From NCBI RefSeq assembly GCF_027579695.1, contig NC_083589.1, positions 39,019,335 to 39,083,334 of the forward strand: DNA of 64,000 nt, given 5' to 3'. Every line of letters starts with the position of its first letter. Position 1 is the stretch's first letter. Both the position numbers and the translations under genes were made by a program. Under the pieces are notes generated by a model. That model saw only the letters and a list, made by a program, of their open reading frames with translations. It was not told the origin of the DNA and did no database searches. Of the stretch, positions 1 through 53,640 are shown piece after piece. This DNA comes from Neoarius graeffei. Taxonomy: Eukaryota; Chordata; Actinopteri; Siluriformes; Ariidae.

Positions 1-234
1 ATAAATATCATCATCTTTACATGTTTTAAACTTTACTTAACTTTTACAGTCTTTGCATGTTTTAACTTTTATTCCATTTTATTCTGCTGTTTTTTACTGA
101 ACTTTCTCTCTTCTTCCCCCTTTATTTTATGTAATTTTATTTTCTATTGTTTACTGTTTTGCTTTTACCTCTGTAAAGCACATTGACCTGCCACTGTGTA
201 TGAAATGCGCTATATAAATAAGCTTGCCTTGCCT
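1..234 (+). mobile_element. 3' end of a LINE (non-LTR retrotransposon)
   Basis: AT-rich 3' untranslated tail ending in the motif AAATGCGCTATATAAATAA followed by a short GCCTT repeat. The same terminus, in the opposite orientation, follows the RT C-terminus at 52346-53116, which identifies this piece as the tail of the same LINE family. The body of the element lies outside the window. Confidence 0.6.
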
Positions 235-382
235 ATCGTACAGTGTAAACCCTGAGTACAAATACAAGAAGTACATTTACCCTTTGCTCAGTAGATCAAG
301 TTCATTGATCACTTTCTTTACATTCTAGCACAGAATGTCACAGCAAATCAGCAATGCATGACTTTTTCTTCGAAGAACAAAC

Positions 383-738
383 CTTTCCGCAATAGAAAAT
401 GTCCTCTCTTTTCACGGTTCCATCAGCAATTTTGTCTCGGATAGCTTGGCCAACTTCGTGCTCATTGAAGTACACCAAAGCTCCATCGATGTGCCTGTAT
501 CCAACCTCGATGGCCAGCTTGACTGCGTTATATGCGGTTCCTTTGGGAGTCTGTCAAATTCAGCCAAAAGATGCAGGTACAGATGAAGATCAATGAGAAA
601 ACACACTATCAGAAAACTGGACAAAATCGGTCAATAGCCCCTTACCGTCCGAGGGTCTCCATAAGTTCCTATCCCCATAAGAGGGATTTTCAACCCATTA
701 TTCATAGTGACAGAGTGACTTTTAGCTGTCAGCTCCAT
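383..738 (-). CDS. akr1d1: Aldo-keto reductase family 1 gene, first two coding exons (akr1d1-like), 3' part off the window
   Basis: Exon 1 runs 738 down to 646 (start codon CAT at 736-738, 31 codons, phase 0, donor G|GTAAG). Exon 2 runs 550 down to 383 (acceptor CAG, 56 codons, phase 0, donor AAAG|GT). The protein opens with [20 protein letters not shown] and then a GIGTYG strand typical of AKR1. Exon 2 carries GYRHIDGA with the catalytic Asp, the Tyr five residues later (in ALVY), and ends in FYCGK, where Lys is the third member of the AKR tetrad. The EHEVGQAIR segment and the exon phases match vertebrate AKR1D1 (delta4-3-ketosteroid 5-beta-reductase, bile-acid and steroid metabolism). The fourth tetrad residue (Glu in AKR1D1, His in other AKRs) lies in an exon outside the window, so the 5-beta-reductase assignment is inferred. 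Other AKR1 members are possible. Confidence 0.8.
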
Positions 739-2044
739 TGTTTCTCAAGAGCTTTCGAACCAGACTGTTATTAGAAATGCACTAATCTAAAATCACACTC
801 AGAAGAGCCAAGCTTAGCAAGGACAGTATAAAAACCAGTTCTGCAAGGAAACCCACATGAACATAATGTTCACTGGTTAATCAGTAATACTCCTCTTATT
901 GACTTGTGGACGTTAACCCTGCTGAGAGGCGGGACATAGCGGAAAGTGAATAATAAGGACTTTAAATAACCCATACTGATAACAAAAACAATGGGGTGGA
1001 CTTACAGCCGGTCAGGAGTCTTCTGAAATTCAGATTTAACAAACAAGAAAGCATGAATAAACTAAACTTTTTAAGTTCTTCCATCTTTTGTTTTATCAAT
1101 CATATCAGTTCCCACTTTCGACATTGTTGAACAATGAGCTAAATATACAAATATTAGTAGATAATAGGTTAATCAGTCATGTTAGCTTTGTTTAAAAAAA
1201 AAAAAACAGTTTTTGTGAATGGTTGTCTGTGTCTATATGTCAGCCCTGTGATGACCTGGCGACTTGTCCAGGGTGTACCCCGCCTTTCGCCCGTAGTCAG
1301 CTGGGATAGGCTCCAGCTTGCCTGCGAAGGATAAAGCGGCTAGAGATAATGAGATGAGATGAGACACCTATTGCGTAAACCCAATACACTAAACAGGAAG
1401 AAGTTTGGCCCTTCAGGCTTTCCGTAGTCGTACAACTGCGGCCTCGTTACATTGGTTAAATCTCAAATAGATTCGATTTGAAGTTATAGTGCACTAAGTA
1501 GGCGCTATAAGCTGTATGTTGTGATAGTACGTAGTGCACTTAGGTAGGGAGTCAGGAGCTGTATTTGAACTTGAGTCTGTCTGTTTGTTAGCTAGAGAGC
1601 AGCGTTAAACAGAAGCTCGAAGCGAATTAAATTTCTACAAAAGCTTTAGTATTTGTACACATTCAACACTAATATGCTGTATTTATTGTATGTAAAGTGT
1701 GTTTCGTCGAAATGAGTTTCTTCTCGATATGTAGTCTAGATATTTTTTTTGTTTAGTAATTAACGTTTGTCTTGCTAGCCGGGTAATGCTAATAGAGCTG
1801 GAGTTAGCCATTAAAAATATTTTCAGTGTGTTAATTGTTAGTAGCGGTGATAATGTTACTCATGTAGTTTTAGCTATGTGCAATGGTTTTCTATATTTTT
1901 CCTAAACAAGAGAAAGCGTCCATGATGACACCAGTATGCGCTTGCTGAAAGGCGACACGAATCAGTATCAGGATTTTTATTGTTCTTCTACGTTACTGTT
2001 ATCACGGAGTGTTAATACCCAGACACACGTTGTGCTTTGAGATC
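739..2044. promoter_or_regulatory. Head-to-head intergenic region between akr1d1-like and trim24
   Basis: The two start codons lie 1.3 kb apart on opposite strands, so this interval must hold both 5' UTRs and both promoters unless upstream non-coding exons exist. It contains a 5'-truncated SINE at 1214-1363. I see no clear TATA box at a convincing distance from either start. The 1.7-2.0 kb part, just before the trim24 ATG (context GATCATGG), is the likely 5' UTR and promoter. Confidence 0.45.
1214..1363 (+). mobile_element. 5'-truncated tRNA-derived SINE (3' half only)
   Basis: Matches the 3' half of the full SINE copies at 12323-12691 and 37667-38040, from GTGAATGGTTGTCTGTG to the ATGAGATGAGATGAG tail. 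It lacks the tRNA-like head. Confidence 0.75.
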
Positions 2045-44252
<42,208 letters not shown>

Positions 44253-44670
44253 TCAGATTAAAAGGTCATCTATCGGTTTGTTTGTTTTTGTTTGTCTGTC
44301 TGCCCCCCCACCCCCAGTTCCCTCCCTCTCTATAATGGACACTTGGAGTGCTTACCACTTCACGGTGTATTAATTTTGCAATAATAAGAATATTGCGTAC
44401 AAAATGATGGTTAAAGAGCAATACAGCTCATTAGGGTATGTAAAATAGGCACAATAAATGCAAACATAAGTAAATGAATTTGTTTTTGAAAAACTGCATT
44501 ACTCGGACACCTGGAACATTGTATACATTAACTGTGCTTCTAATATGATCCTTCTAAAAACATGAATGACTGACTTGATTTGCTTTATATATTTATTTGT
44601 CTTGTTCCCAAGGTTAATTTGATGCTCCATAGATGAGCATGCTTAGAAATAAATTTGATGGACTGTTGGT
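44253..44670 (+). terminator. trim24: trim24 3' UTR with polyadenylation signals
   Basis: AATAAA occurs at 44453-44458 and again at 44648-44653. The second is followed by a GT-rich stretch (GGACTGTTGGTCTTTGG), the usual downstream element, so cleavage near 44670 is most likely. Confidence 0.65.
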
Positions 44671-44739
44671 CTTTGGCTTTTGGTTTTTATCCCAAAGGTG
44701 ATGTACTCTCTACGTATAAAAAAACATTAACTCATTATC

Positions 44740-45140
44740 TTCTATATAATAAGCGGCAAAGTTTATTTGTCTTGAGTTAACGTCGCCATTTCTCGACGGC
44801 TTTTCACCAAATTTGGCAAGTAGGTCTGAGGATGACCCGGAATTTTGCAGATATAAACAAAATTCATGTATGGGTCCCAGGGAGGTCCCTGGGGGGCACA
44901 ACATTCACCCACCCCATCCTTCAATGTCTTTCACGTTACATTTATCAACACACACTCTCGACACATCTTCACTAAACTTGGCACGTTCATATTTGGGCCC
45001 CAGTGGGCCCCTGGGTGGTAGATGTTTGGATTTTTGTTTGTCTTGGGTTAACAATACCATTTCTTGATGGATCTTCACCAAATTTGACATGGAAGTCTGG
45101 GGGTAACCCAGAATTTTGCAAAACCCAGGTAACCTGCTAG
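44740..45140 (+). mobile_element. Repetitive element with internal CACCAAATTTGGCA repeats, possibly Helitron-derived
   Basis: Starts near TCTATATAATAAGCGG and ends GGTAACCTGCTAG. TC start and CTAG end fit a Helitron, but no clear 3' hairpin or Rep/helicase is seen. The inner motif CTTCACCAAATTTGGCA recurs about three times. Confidence 0.35.
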
Positions 45141-45151
45141 TTATCCCCTAT

Positions 45152-46175
45152 GGAGCACTTGCATGTGACGTCACAGCCGATCCAGATTGTGACAGACGCC
45201 ATCTTGTCGGTCAAACGCCATATTCCGCCTTCTACTTCTGGTTCTACTTCTGCTTTTACTTCTACTTTTTCTTCTGGAAAACCCTACTATATACAATTCT
45301 ACTACAACAGCTGCGGCTACAAGCTCTCCCTACCTGTGCACGTTTATGTTTTTTGTGTGTATTTTTGTGTGTTGTTCGTCTGTACCGGACTTCAATATCC
45401 ACTACAACCGTATGGACTTACTGGACATTGGTTTCCAGCAGAAAATGACGGTTTGTAGCGATTTCCATCGCATGCACAACATTCTGGACGAGAAAAAAAA
45501 AAAAAAACATTCCGGACGAGATAGCGAGACCAGCGGGGTCTCCGTGGATTGTTATCGGAAGCAAAACGAAGGAGGCGGTGCCAGGAGCGGAAGCAAAAGC
45601 GAAGCTGTAGAGCCGGCCTGTTGACTAAGCTCAGAAAACAGCTACTCAAATCTCCACTGCCAAGCCTCTACCTCTCCAATGCCAGATCCATGTAAACAAG
45701 ACGGACGAGCTGGAATTACCTTATTCTATTCTATAATCGGCTGGTCAGTGCTATACTCAATACTTAAGTGACTTACCCATCCAATGAGGATTCTTGTTTA
45801 CAAGATGCCACATCTGAGTCGCTGACAAATCCTGAATTTCTGTAAAGATAACTGTCCAGAGATTTATAAGCACGCAGTGCTTCACCACTGAACAGCGAGG
45901 GAAAGTTAATGAGGTAATTATACACGTCCGGGTATTCCGCTGGCAGTTCAAAATCCGGTCGTGAAAACTCCGTCCGGTAAGCCATAAGGGTCACAAATCT
46001 GTAGATCGTTTATTTTAGACATATATCTAGTTATCTGTTCATTAGAAAAATGAGCCGTGTAGTCCGTCGGTTGAAATTGATCCATTCTGCACACGAGTGC
46101 AGCAGTATTCAGCAGTGTTTTTGACCGACAAGATGGCGGTTGTGTACTTTCCGGTCACGTGACTGCAAGATCTCT
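45152..46175 (-). mobile_element. ISL2EU-like element copy 2, inverted relative to copy 1
   Basis: Flanked by AT at 45150-45151 and 46176-46177. The termini match copy 1 at 7864-8886, as does the interior, including the frameshifted YqaJ-type first exon at 45773-46091 (PDFELPAEYPDVYNYLI). Confidence 0.75.
45773..46091 (-). pseudogene. YqaJ/SWIM-type first exon, frameshifted
   Basis: Minus-strand frame MDQFQ...DYTAHFSNEQIT shifts at TTTTGAACTG into FELPAEYPDVYNYLINF and ALRAYKSLDSYLYRNSGF. It has the same shift as copy 1, so the lesion predates amplification of this subfamily. Confidence 0.5.
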
Positions 46176-46178
46176 ATA

Positions 46179-46250
46179 GGAGAGATCAATCAAGCTGTGG
46201 AGGAATTGCAGGGATGTTTGGAAAATATCCTGAAAAATATGCCAGTTTAA
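46179..46250 (+). other. Coding-like fragment of unknown origin abutting the ISL2EU-like element
   Basis: Reads GEINQAVEELQGCLENIL, then KNMPV and TAA, with codon-like composition and a helical pattern. It follows directly on the element's right target site. It could be the end of an exon cut by the insertion, or chance. Not recognised. Confidence 0.2.
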
Positions 46251-47680
46251 ACACAAATGGGGGGGGGGAAGAGATTGAGTAGGCCTACAGCGAAGTTTAA
46301 AATCTTAAATCTTTCTTTCGGGCAAGTTTTTTAAAACCATCAAATAGATTAACATCAATTAATAAGGGCTCATCTATCACACGAACACACTTGGCCACTT
46401 TGGTGATGTTACAAACTGACTTGTGTGGAAAAGATGTAAAAGAATGCATTAACCTTTAGAAGACTTTAGATCAATCATTGCTTGTAAAGTGGTTTCTGTT
46501 TCAGCAGGTGGGGACATGGGTTCTGAAAATTTAATCAAACATTTTGAAAAGATGAAAAAGGTGAGATATGCTGAAGTTACTTCTAAGAAAAGTTGGATGT
46601 GCACTATTGCTCAGATGGAAGTCTGCAGAGCTGGGATTTGAGATTGGACCTTTTATTTATGGTATGATCCTAATTATTTAAAAAATGCTCAACTCCTTCT
46701 GCTAACCTCTGGATTCATCCAGTCAGGGTAATTCTCCATCCAGATGTTGACTAATGTCAGTCTTGTTGAAGAACAGCACCATAGGCCATCGTTTGATCTT
46801 GGATCTTGTTGTGTGCATTACAGTGAGATGGTTCAGATTGCCAGCACCACTCTTGGTGGCATTTTTAATGCTGGATGACTTGAGGCTTGTTGGAAATTAC
46901 AGACAGCCTTTCCTTTAGCTGGTGTGTAGGCATCCAAGATGTGATACCAATGAAAACCAAAAAATGACCATGCAACATCTCTGGCAACATTTGCTCTCAT
47001 CACCTCAGGGACATCTGTCTTCTTTTAGATCTCACAGTTCCAACATCATTTAGAAGTTTGTCAGCAACTGGGATGGAGGTGAAGTTATATTTCTGTTGCT
47101 TGCAAAATGATTCCACAAGATCTCTTACCCCTCAAGCCCCTCGTCCAACTTCCTGTTGGTTGCCAGGCTGTTTTCTGAGGTAGATCTCACCTTTCAGAGG
47201 GTAGCTGGTTTCTGCAACTCAATTTCACCAAGTCTATATGCCACTCTTTGAAGGTTTCAATGTGAGGTAGGATAGATCAATTCTCAGTTAAAATCTATAA
47301 AGGATACTACGTACTGTATGTCTGCATACGAGTTGTCTGCCTGCTGAAAATCTGCAGAATAAAGTTCCCTTATTTTTCTGGATATGGATCCCTTTGTATT
47401 CTGGTCCCCACACAAACGGATTTTAATAGTGATTCCTTTTAACAAGTTACATAGGCAGAAATAGTTCATTTTATACTGGGGTCAGCTATGACCCAAACAG
47501 ACTGTCATTAGCAAATAAAAAAAACAACAACCCAAAAACAGTACTAAACTTGTGCTCATAAATTGTGTTTTTCAAAAAAATTGAAAATGTAATCTCACCC
47601 TCTTAAATTATTCTATTTAATACAAAAAAAAAAAATTATTTTATTACAAGACAAAGAAAAGGTGGCAGCATTCAGATGTA
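46251..47680. other. Intergenic sequence, no gene supported
   Basis: Mostly unique-looking. A minus-strand frame at 47469-47284 and a possible plus-strand exon at about 46507-46560 (GSENLIKHFEKMKK before GTGAGA) are too weak to call. Confidence 0.4.
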
Positions 47681-48226
47681 CAGTGGTGCCTGAAAGTTTG
47701 TGAACCCTTTAACGTTTTCTATATTTCTGCATAAATATGACCTAAAACAACATCAGATTTTCACACAAGTCCTAAAAGTAGATGAAGAGAACCCAGTTAA
47801 ACAAATGAGACAAAAATATTAGATTTGGTCATTTATTTATTGAGAAAAATGATCCAAAATTACATATCTGTGAGTGGCAAAAGTATGTGAACCTTTGCTT
47901 TCAGTATCTGGTGTGACCCCCTTGTGCAGCAATAACTGCAACTATACATTTCCGGTAACTGTTGATCAGTCCTGCACACCGGCTTGGAGGAATTTTAGCC
48001 CATTCTTCCATACAGAACAGCTTCAACTCTGGGATGTTGGTGGGTTTCCTCACATGAACTGCTCGCTTCAGGTCCTTCCACAACATTTTGATTGGATTAA
48101 GGTCAGGACTTTGATTTGGCCATTCCAAAACATTAACTTTCTTCTTCTTTAACCATTCTTTGGTAGAACGACTTGTGTGCTTAAGGTCATTGTCTTGCTG
48201 CATGACCCACCTTCTCTTGAGATTCA

Positions 48227-49567
48227 GGCTACATCCACACGACAACGGCAACGAGATGTTATTTAAAAATATATCGCGTCCAAATGGGCAACAATCAGTA
48301 AAATATCAGGTCCATATGGCAACGCAACGCTTGCTGAAAACGATGCAATACACATGCCACACCTCTAGGGGCGCTGTAAGACGGTCCCTTCGGAGACACC
48401 AGAACAATAGAAGAAGTAACGACGCATGCGCATAAACTATTATGCGTGAGACTTCATATTAGCCACAAAGTCAGGAAAATCTGTTTGTAAAATTACATTA
48501 TAATGACCAAATACAATGAAAAGTATTTTTCCAGTCTCACCTGTGAAAGGTAATCCCATGTGATCTCGTTTGGACAGAAAACCTGTTGGTACAGTTAAAC
48601 GCAGCTAATCTTTATTCTCCGCTTTGACCTTTCCAAAATGGCGGCGAGGATGACGTATGATTCTACGCGGAAGGCGGCGTCTTCAATGGTCCGGAATAAA
48701 GTGAATGATACAAGTTGATGGAATTAATTTGTTGTTTCTCACCTGTGAAAGGTAATCCCATATGATCTCGTTTGGACGGTAAACCTGTTGGTACAGTTAA
48801 ACGCAGCTAATCTTTATTCTCCGCTTTGACCTCTCCAATATGGCGGCGAGGATGACGTATGATTCTACGCGGAAGGCGGCGTCTTTAATGGTCCGGAATA
48901 AATTGGATTAATTTGCTCCTCTTGTCGGACTTAAATCAACATCTGAAGAGGTGAGATCGCTCCTTTTTTCCCCTATTTTTGCTGGCGGGATTGCACCATT
49001 ACACAATAAATATTCACAGTGAAAATATTTTGTAAGCGCGTTTCATGAACCAAGTTATAGGATTTGTTGACAACTCGCATCACAATGAGAAGATCATTGG
49101 CACTACTGGTGTTAAGAATCAGACCATTTCATAAATGAATATTTTGCTGTAGAGCTGCAGTGTTTGTACAATTGCATGTTTTTGCTTCACTATTACTGTC
49201 ACTATTCTGCTTCTTGCATTACTACTGTGAACTAACACTGAACATAATAATAATAATAATAATATCCAAGCTCGTGTTTCACTCTCACTAGTGCTCTGTA
49301 AGGCTTTTTCCTGGTGATATTCGTTACACTTCTACCCGGCGTGAAGCACTCACAGTCATGTGGTTGTGACGTCATCGTAAACAAATCCGTTCTACTCATC
49401 CAGACGACTTCACAACGGCAACGTTGCCAGATCTTTCCACTCTGGAACCCGTTCTCAAAAAGATTGCGTTTTGGGCACCCAAAACGCCGGTGCCGTGTGG
49501 ACGCCAGGCCTAAACGATAAGCAATTGTATCGGAGTCACCTGAATCCGTTGCCGTGTGGACAGGGCC
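48227..49567. mobile_element. Harbinger-like MITE, TSD TCA, nested in Tc1 transposase
   Basis: Inverted ends GGCTACATCCACACGACAAC and GGCCCTGTCCACACGGCAAC are flanked by the 3-bp repeat TCA at 48224-48226 and 49568-49570. No transposase inside. Confidence 0.7.
48535..48905 (+). repeat. Tandem duplication of a 202-bp unit inside the MITE
   Basis: TCTCACCTGTGAAAGGTAAT begins at 48535 and again at 48737. Copies share AAATGGCGGCGAGGATGACG-like and TTCTACGCGGAAGGCGG segments. Confidence 0.85.
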
Positions 49568-50453
49568 TCAGTTCATGGACAGATGTCCTGACATTTTCCT
49601 TTAGAATTCGCTGGTATAATTCAGAATTCATTGTTCCATCAATGATGGCAAGCCATCCTGGCCCAGATGCAGCAAAACAGGCCCAAACCATGATACTACC
49701 ACCACCATGTTTCACAGATGGGATAAGGTTCTTATACTGGAATGCAGTGTTTTCCTTTCTCCAAACATACTTCTCATTTAAACCAAAAAGTTCTATTTTG
49801 GTCTCATCCTTCCACAAAATATTTTTCCAATAGCCTTCTGGCTTGTCCACGTGATCTTTAGCAAACTGCAGACAAGCAGCAATGTTCTTTTTGGAGAGCA
49901 ATGGCTTTCTCCTTGAAACCCTGCCATGCACACCATTGTTGTTCAGTGTTTTCCTGATGGTGGACTCATGAACATTAACATTAGCCAATGTGAGCGAGGC
50001 CTTTAGTTACTTAGAAGTTACCCTGGGGTCCTTTGTGACCTCGCCGACTACTACACGCCTTGCTCTTGGAGTGATCTTTGTTGGTCGACCACTCCTGGGG
50101 AGGGTAATATTGGTCTTGAATTTCCTCCATTTGTACACAATCTGTCTGACTGTGGATTGGTGGAGTCCAAACTCTTTAGAGATGGTTTTGTAACCTTATC
50201 CAGCCTGATGAGCATCAACAACGCTTTTTCTGAGGTCCTCAGAAATCTCCTTTGTTTGTGCCATGATACACTTCCACAAACATGTGTTGTGAAGATCAGA
50301 CTTTGATAGATCCCTGTTCTTTAAATAAAACAGGGTGCCCACTCACACCTGATTGTCATCCCATTGATTGGAAACACCTGACTCTAATTTCACCTACAAA
50401 TTAACTGTTAATCCTTAAGGTTCACATACTTTTGCCACTCACAGATATGTAAT

Positions 50454-50755
50454 TGTGGCAGCGGGGGCGTGGTCAAGCGCCGGTCTGTGACGGGAGGGCG
50501 GAGCCAGGGAAGGTGAGTGGCAGAATCACTACACCTGACGGTAATTAACCTGTTTGTGTGTCTTCCCAGTAACTGTGCCCTATTTAAGGAGGCAGAGGGG
50601 AGCTCATCCCGGGACAAGAACACAGCGTATGTGTCTCTCTAGCAGAATAAAACTAGGCTGTTATACTGAAAAGTCTGGCAATAAAAAGCCTATTAGTACC
50701 TGAAGCTTTTTCCTGCCGTCCTCTGTGCTCCACCCACACTTCAGAGAGCTCTACA
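50454..50755 (-). mobile_element. Solo LTR, 302 bp, TSD GTAAT
   Basis: Begins TGTGGCAGCGG and ends CTCTACA (TG...CA), flanked by GTAAT at 50449-50453 and 50756-50760. Read on the plus strand it holds CCCTATTTAAGG (TATA-like) and AATAAA, so the plus strand may be the transcribed sense; orientation is uncertain. No internal retroelement sequence adjoins it. Confidence 0.85.
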
Positions 50756-51114
50756 GTAATATTGGATCATTTTCCTCAATAAATAAATGACCAAGTATAA
50801 TATTTTTGTCTCATTTGTTTAACTGGGTTCTCTTTATCTATTTTTAGGACTTGTGTGAAAATCTGATGTTGTTTTAGGTCATATTTATGCAGAAATATAG
50901 AAAACGTTAAAGGGTTCACAAACTTTCAAGCACCACTGTATTACAGTTTACTCTTAATTGTAAATACCAATGATACATATTAAGAATATTGACAAAGTAG
51001 ACTTGAATATTGGGGAATAATCCCCTGTGTTGTTTCACTCTGGATTATACACTGATACTGGTTTTCATCTTTGGTCAAGGTCTCTGAGAGCTGCAGCTCT
51101 TTCGGCTGTAACAC

Positions 51115-51408
51115 TCACAACTTGAAGAGGTCAATAATGTTTTTGGCTGCTTTGAAATTTTCATTTTCTTCCCATAATGCAGGATCTGTCTCAGTAAAAG
51201 TTGGTTCAATGTTCACGTTCTTGAAGAGCCTTTTTGTTGCTACTGTGACATAACAAAGGGGTTTTTCCTGTTCCATCAAATGACGCCTTGAGTCGTTCAC
51301 CTTTCTCAGGGTTTTCCAGTGCCACTTTATTAGACTATTTACAGTTGTATTTTTTGTATTTTTACCAGTACTGATCGGTGATATCAAATTACCTGTGATA
51401 ATGCTCAT
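51115..51408 (-). CDS. Hypothetical minus-strand coding segment, possibly one exon
   Basis: A 97-codon open frame with protein-like composition (SLIKWHWKTLRKVNDSRR, LCYVTVATKRLFKNVN, ETDPALWEENENFKAAKN). At the 5' side an acceptor-like ATCACAG lies within the first codons. At the 3' side AAGTT|GTGAGT is a good donor overlapping the stop, so this could be an internal exon. No partner exons or family were recognised. Confidence 0.3.
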   Translation of the reverse strand: MSIITGNLISPISTGKNTKNTTVNSLIKWHWKTLRKVNDSRRHLMEQEKPLCYVTVATKRLFKNVNIEPTFTETDPALWEENENFKAAKNIIDLFKL

Positions 51409-51662
51409 GTGATTACATTTTTTTTAATATTTGATGCAATTATTAGCATGAGGTTTTTTTAGTTTTATGCATTTAAATATCACTCTTCTGGCCACAGGGT
51501 ATAATTTCTTTCCCCTGGATGGCTCTCTATAGGCATTCTGCAAGGGTGTATTTTATATCTTCTACTTTAGAGTATATTTTGTTTTTCTGTACTATTGGTT
51601 TGCAGACTATGCTATTCGTGTTTTATCTAATTTTAAATTAGATAAAGTCAGTCACCGCAATA

Positions 51663-52345
51663 CAGTGGCATGCAAAAGTTTGGGTACCCTTGTTGAAAAT
51701 GTCTGTTACTGTGAATAGTTAAGTGAGCAGAAGATGAACTGATCACCAAAAGGCATAAAGGTAAAGACGACACATTTCTTTTCAGCGTTTTCTGCAGGAT
51801 GTGTGTATTATTTTTGTTTTGTACAATTGGAGAGTGGAAAAAAGAAAAGGAACACCATGCGAAAGTTTGGGCACTCCAATACATTTGAGCTCTCAGGTAA
51901 CTTTCACCAAGGTTCCAGACCTTAATTAGCTTCTTGAGCTATGGCTTGTTCAAATTCTTCGTTAGGAAAGGTCAGATGATGCAGATTTCAAAGCTATATA
52001 AATTCTCTGACTCCTCAAACCTGTCCCTAAAATCAACAGCCATGGGCTCCTCAAAGCAACTCCTTCACATTATGAATAATAAAATAATTGATGCTCACAA
52101 AGCAGGAGAAAGCTACAAGAACATAGCAAAGTGTTTTCAGGTAGCTGTTTCCTCAGATTGTATTATTATTAAGAAATGGCAGTTAACAGAAACAGTGGAG
52201 AGAAAGGTGAGGTCTGGAAGATGAAAACTTTCTGAAAGATCTGCTCGTTGGATTGCTAGAAAGGCAAATAAAAAAACCCTGTTTGACTGCAAAAGACCTT
52301 CAGAAAGATTTAGCAGACCCTGGAGTGGTGGTGCACTGTTCTACT
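51663..52345 (+). mobile_element. Tc1/mariner fragment, 5' half only
   Basis: Starts after TA with CAGTGGCATGCAAAAGTTTG and reads into a degenerate DNA-binding domain (MGSSKQLLHIMNNKIIDAHK, AGESYKNIAKCFQV). The rest is replaced by the LINE at 52346. Confidence 0.75.
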
Positions 52346-53135
52346 AGGCAAGGCAAGTTTATTTATATAGCGCATTTCATACACAGTGGCAGTTCAATGT
52401 GCTTTACAGAGGTAAAGGCAAAACAGTAAACAATAGAAAATAAAATTACATAAAATAAAGGGGGAAGAAAAGAAAAAAATAAGAATTAAACAATAGTAGA
52501 AATAAAATAAAATGAAGTAAAAGTTCAGTAAAAAACAGCAGAATAAAATTTTAAAACATGCAGAGACTGTAAAAGTTAAGTAAAGTTTAAAACATGTAAA
52601 GATGATGATATTTATCAGTTAGCAGAAAGCATCTGAGAACAGCTTGGTCTTTAGTCTAGATTTGAAGCTGACAACAGCAGGAGCATTTTTGATGTCCTCT
52701 GGGAGTTGGTTCCATAGCTGTACTGCATAGTAGCTAAAAGCTGCTTCACCACACTTTGTTTTAACAACAGGTTTTACCAGTAAATTTTGCTGCTGTGATC
52801 TGGTAGATCTGATTGGGTTAGGCTGCTGCAACATATCAGAGAGGTAACTGGGCCCTGTACCATTTAGAGATTTGTACACCAGCAGCAATGCTTTAAAGTC
52901 AATTCTGTAGCTTACTGGAAGCCAGTGAAGGGACTTTAGAATTGGAGTAATGTGCTCTGTTCTTTTTGTTCGTGTGAGAACCCTAGCTGCTGCATTTTGA
53001 ATCACCTGAAGTCGTTTGATGGTCTTTTTTGGCAGGCCTGTGAAAAGGCCATTGCAGTAGTCAACCCTACTAGAGATGAAGGCATGTATAAGTTTTTCCA
53101 GATCATTTTTTGACATAAGTCCTCTTAGTTTGGAA
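52346..53135 (-). mobile_element. 5'-truncated LINE: RT C-terminus and 3' end
   Basis: The minus strand 53116-52619 is open for 165 codons: LEKLIHAFISSRVDYCNGLF, LKSLHWLPVSYRIDFKALLL, AFSYYAVQLWNQLPEDIK and FKSRLKTKLFSDAF, the C-terminal thumb and tail of an L2/Rex-like RT. The 3' end at 52346 matches the LINE tail at 1-234. Confidence 0.85.
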
Positions 53136-53137
53136 CA

Positions 53138-53640
53138 GTGGCGGCTGGTAGTCTTTCAAACAGGGGAGGCTGGTCGGTTACGATATTTCCAGATTTTAAA
53201 AGAAAAAAACATCAATTTTGCCCATACTCTTGCCTCTGATCTGGCTGATTGTTGGCAGCGTCACAAACTGTGAAATAACAGGTTCTTTTGGCCCATTAGC
53301 CTACTGTCCAATATACATGATGGTGGTGTTGGGGGGGGGGGGGGTATATTTTAACATTTTATATTTAAAAATTGTGGCATGTTGTTTAAAAATTGATCAT
53401 TATTGAAAGCAGCTCTTTGTCAGGAACCTCAGCAGTAGAGCTGGGTGCCACACATTTCATTCAATGACACTTTCCCTATATTTTACTTATTTTGACTGAG
53501 AAATGTTTTATTGACAATTTTGATAACCCTTCACTTTTAATCCAGGTCTGTAGTGTGAAATGTTCTCGGCTGTGTTTTTGTTTAAAAATGTTTTCCAAAT
53601 TGTAGCTGTGTTTAATTCGTATCCAGAAAAATATATATTC
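53138..53640 (+). mobile_element. Remnant beginning with a hAT-like end
   Basis: CAGTGGCGGCTGGTAGTCTT resembles a common fish hAT terminus. No matching right end or target-site duplication was found before the array. Includes a G-run at about 53329-53343. Confidence 0.35.

Larger units (their letters stand above)
47901..50264 (-). pseudogene. Tc1-type transposase, interrupted and with lost catalytic Glu
   Basis: Starts at 50264 with MAQTKEISEDLRKSVVDAHQ (paired-like DNA-binding domain), has in-frame stops near 50198 and 50015, then STIRKTLNNNGVHGRVSRRK and ILWKDETKIELFG with the first Asp. After the MITE insertion it resumes with RRWVMQQDNDLKHTS (second Asp) and PDLNPIKMLW, where the third catalytic residue is Lys instead of Glu. 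Confidence 0.82.
47681..50938 (-). mobile_element. Tc1/mariner element with ~220-bp terminal inverted repeats, carrying two later insertions
   Basis: CAGTGGTGCCTGAAAGTTTG and, inverted, CAGTGGTGCTTGAAAGTTTG are flanked by TA at 47679-47680 and 50939-50940. It contains a MITE (48227-49567) within the transposase and a solo LTR (50454-50755) within the right inverted repeat. Confidence 0.92.

Noticed and set aside
2009..2044. Upstream in-frame GTG as start of trim24
   Set aside because: Non-ATG; the ATG at 2045 has good context and gives a TIF1-like start.
47284..47469. Minus-strand 61-codon frame as an exon
   Set aside because: No convincing splice sites, and the composition is not clearly coding.
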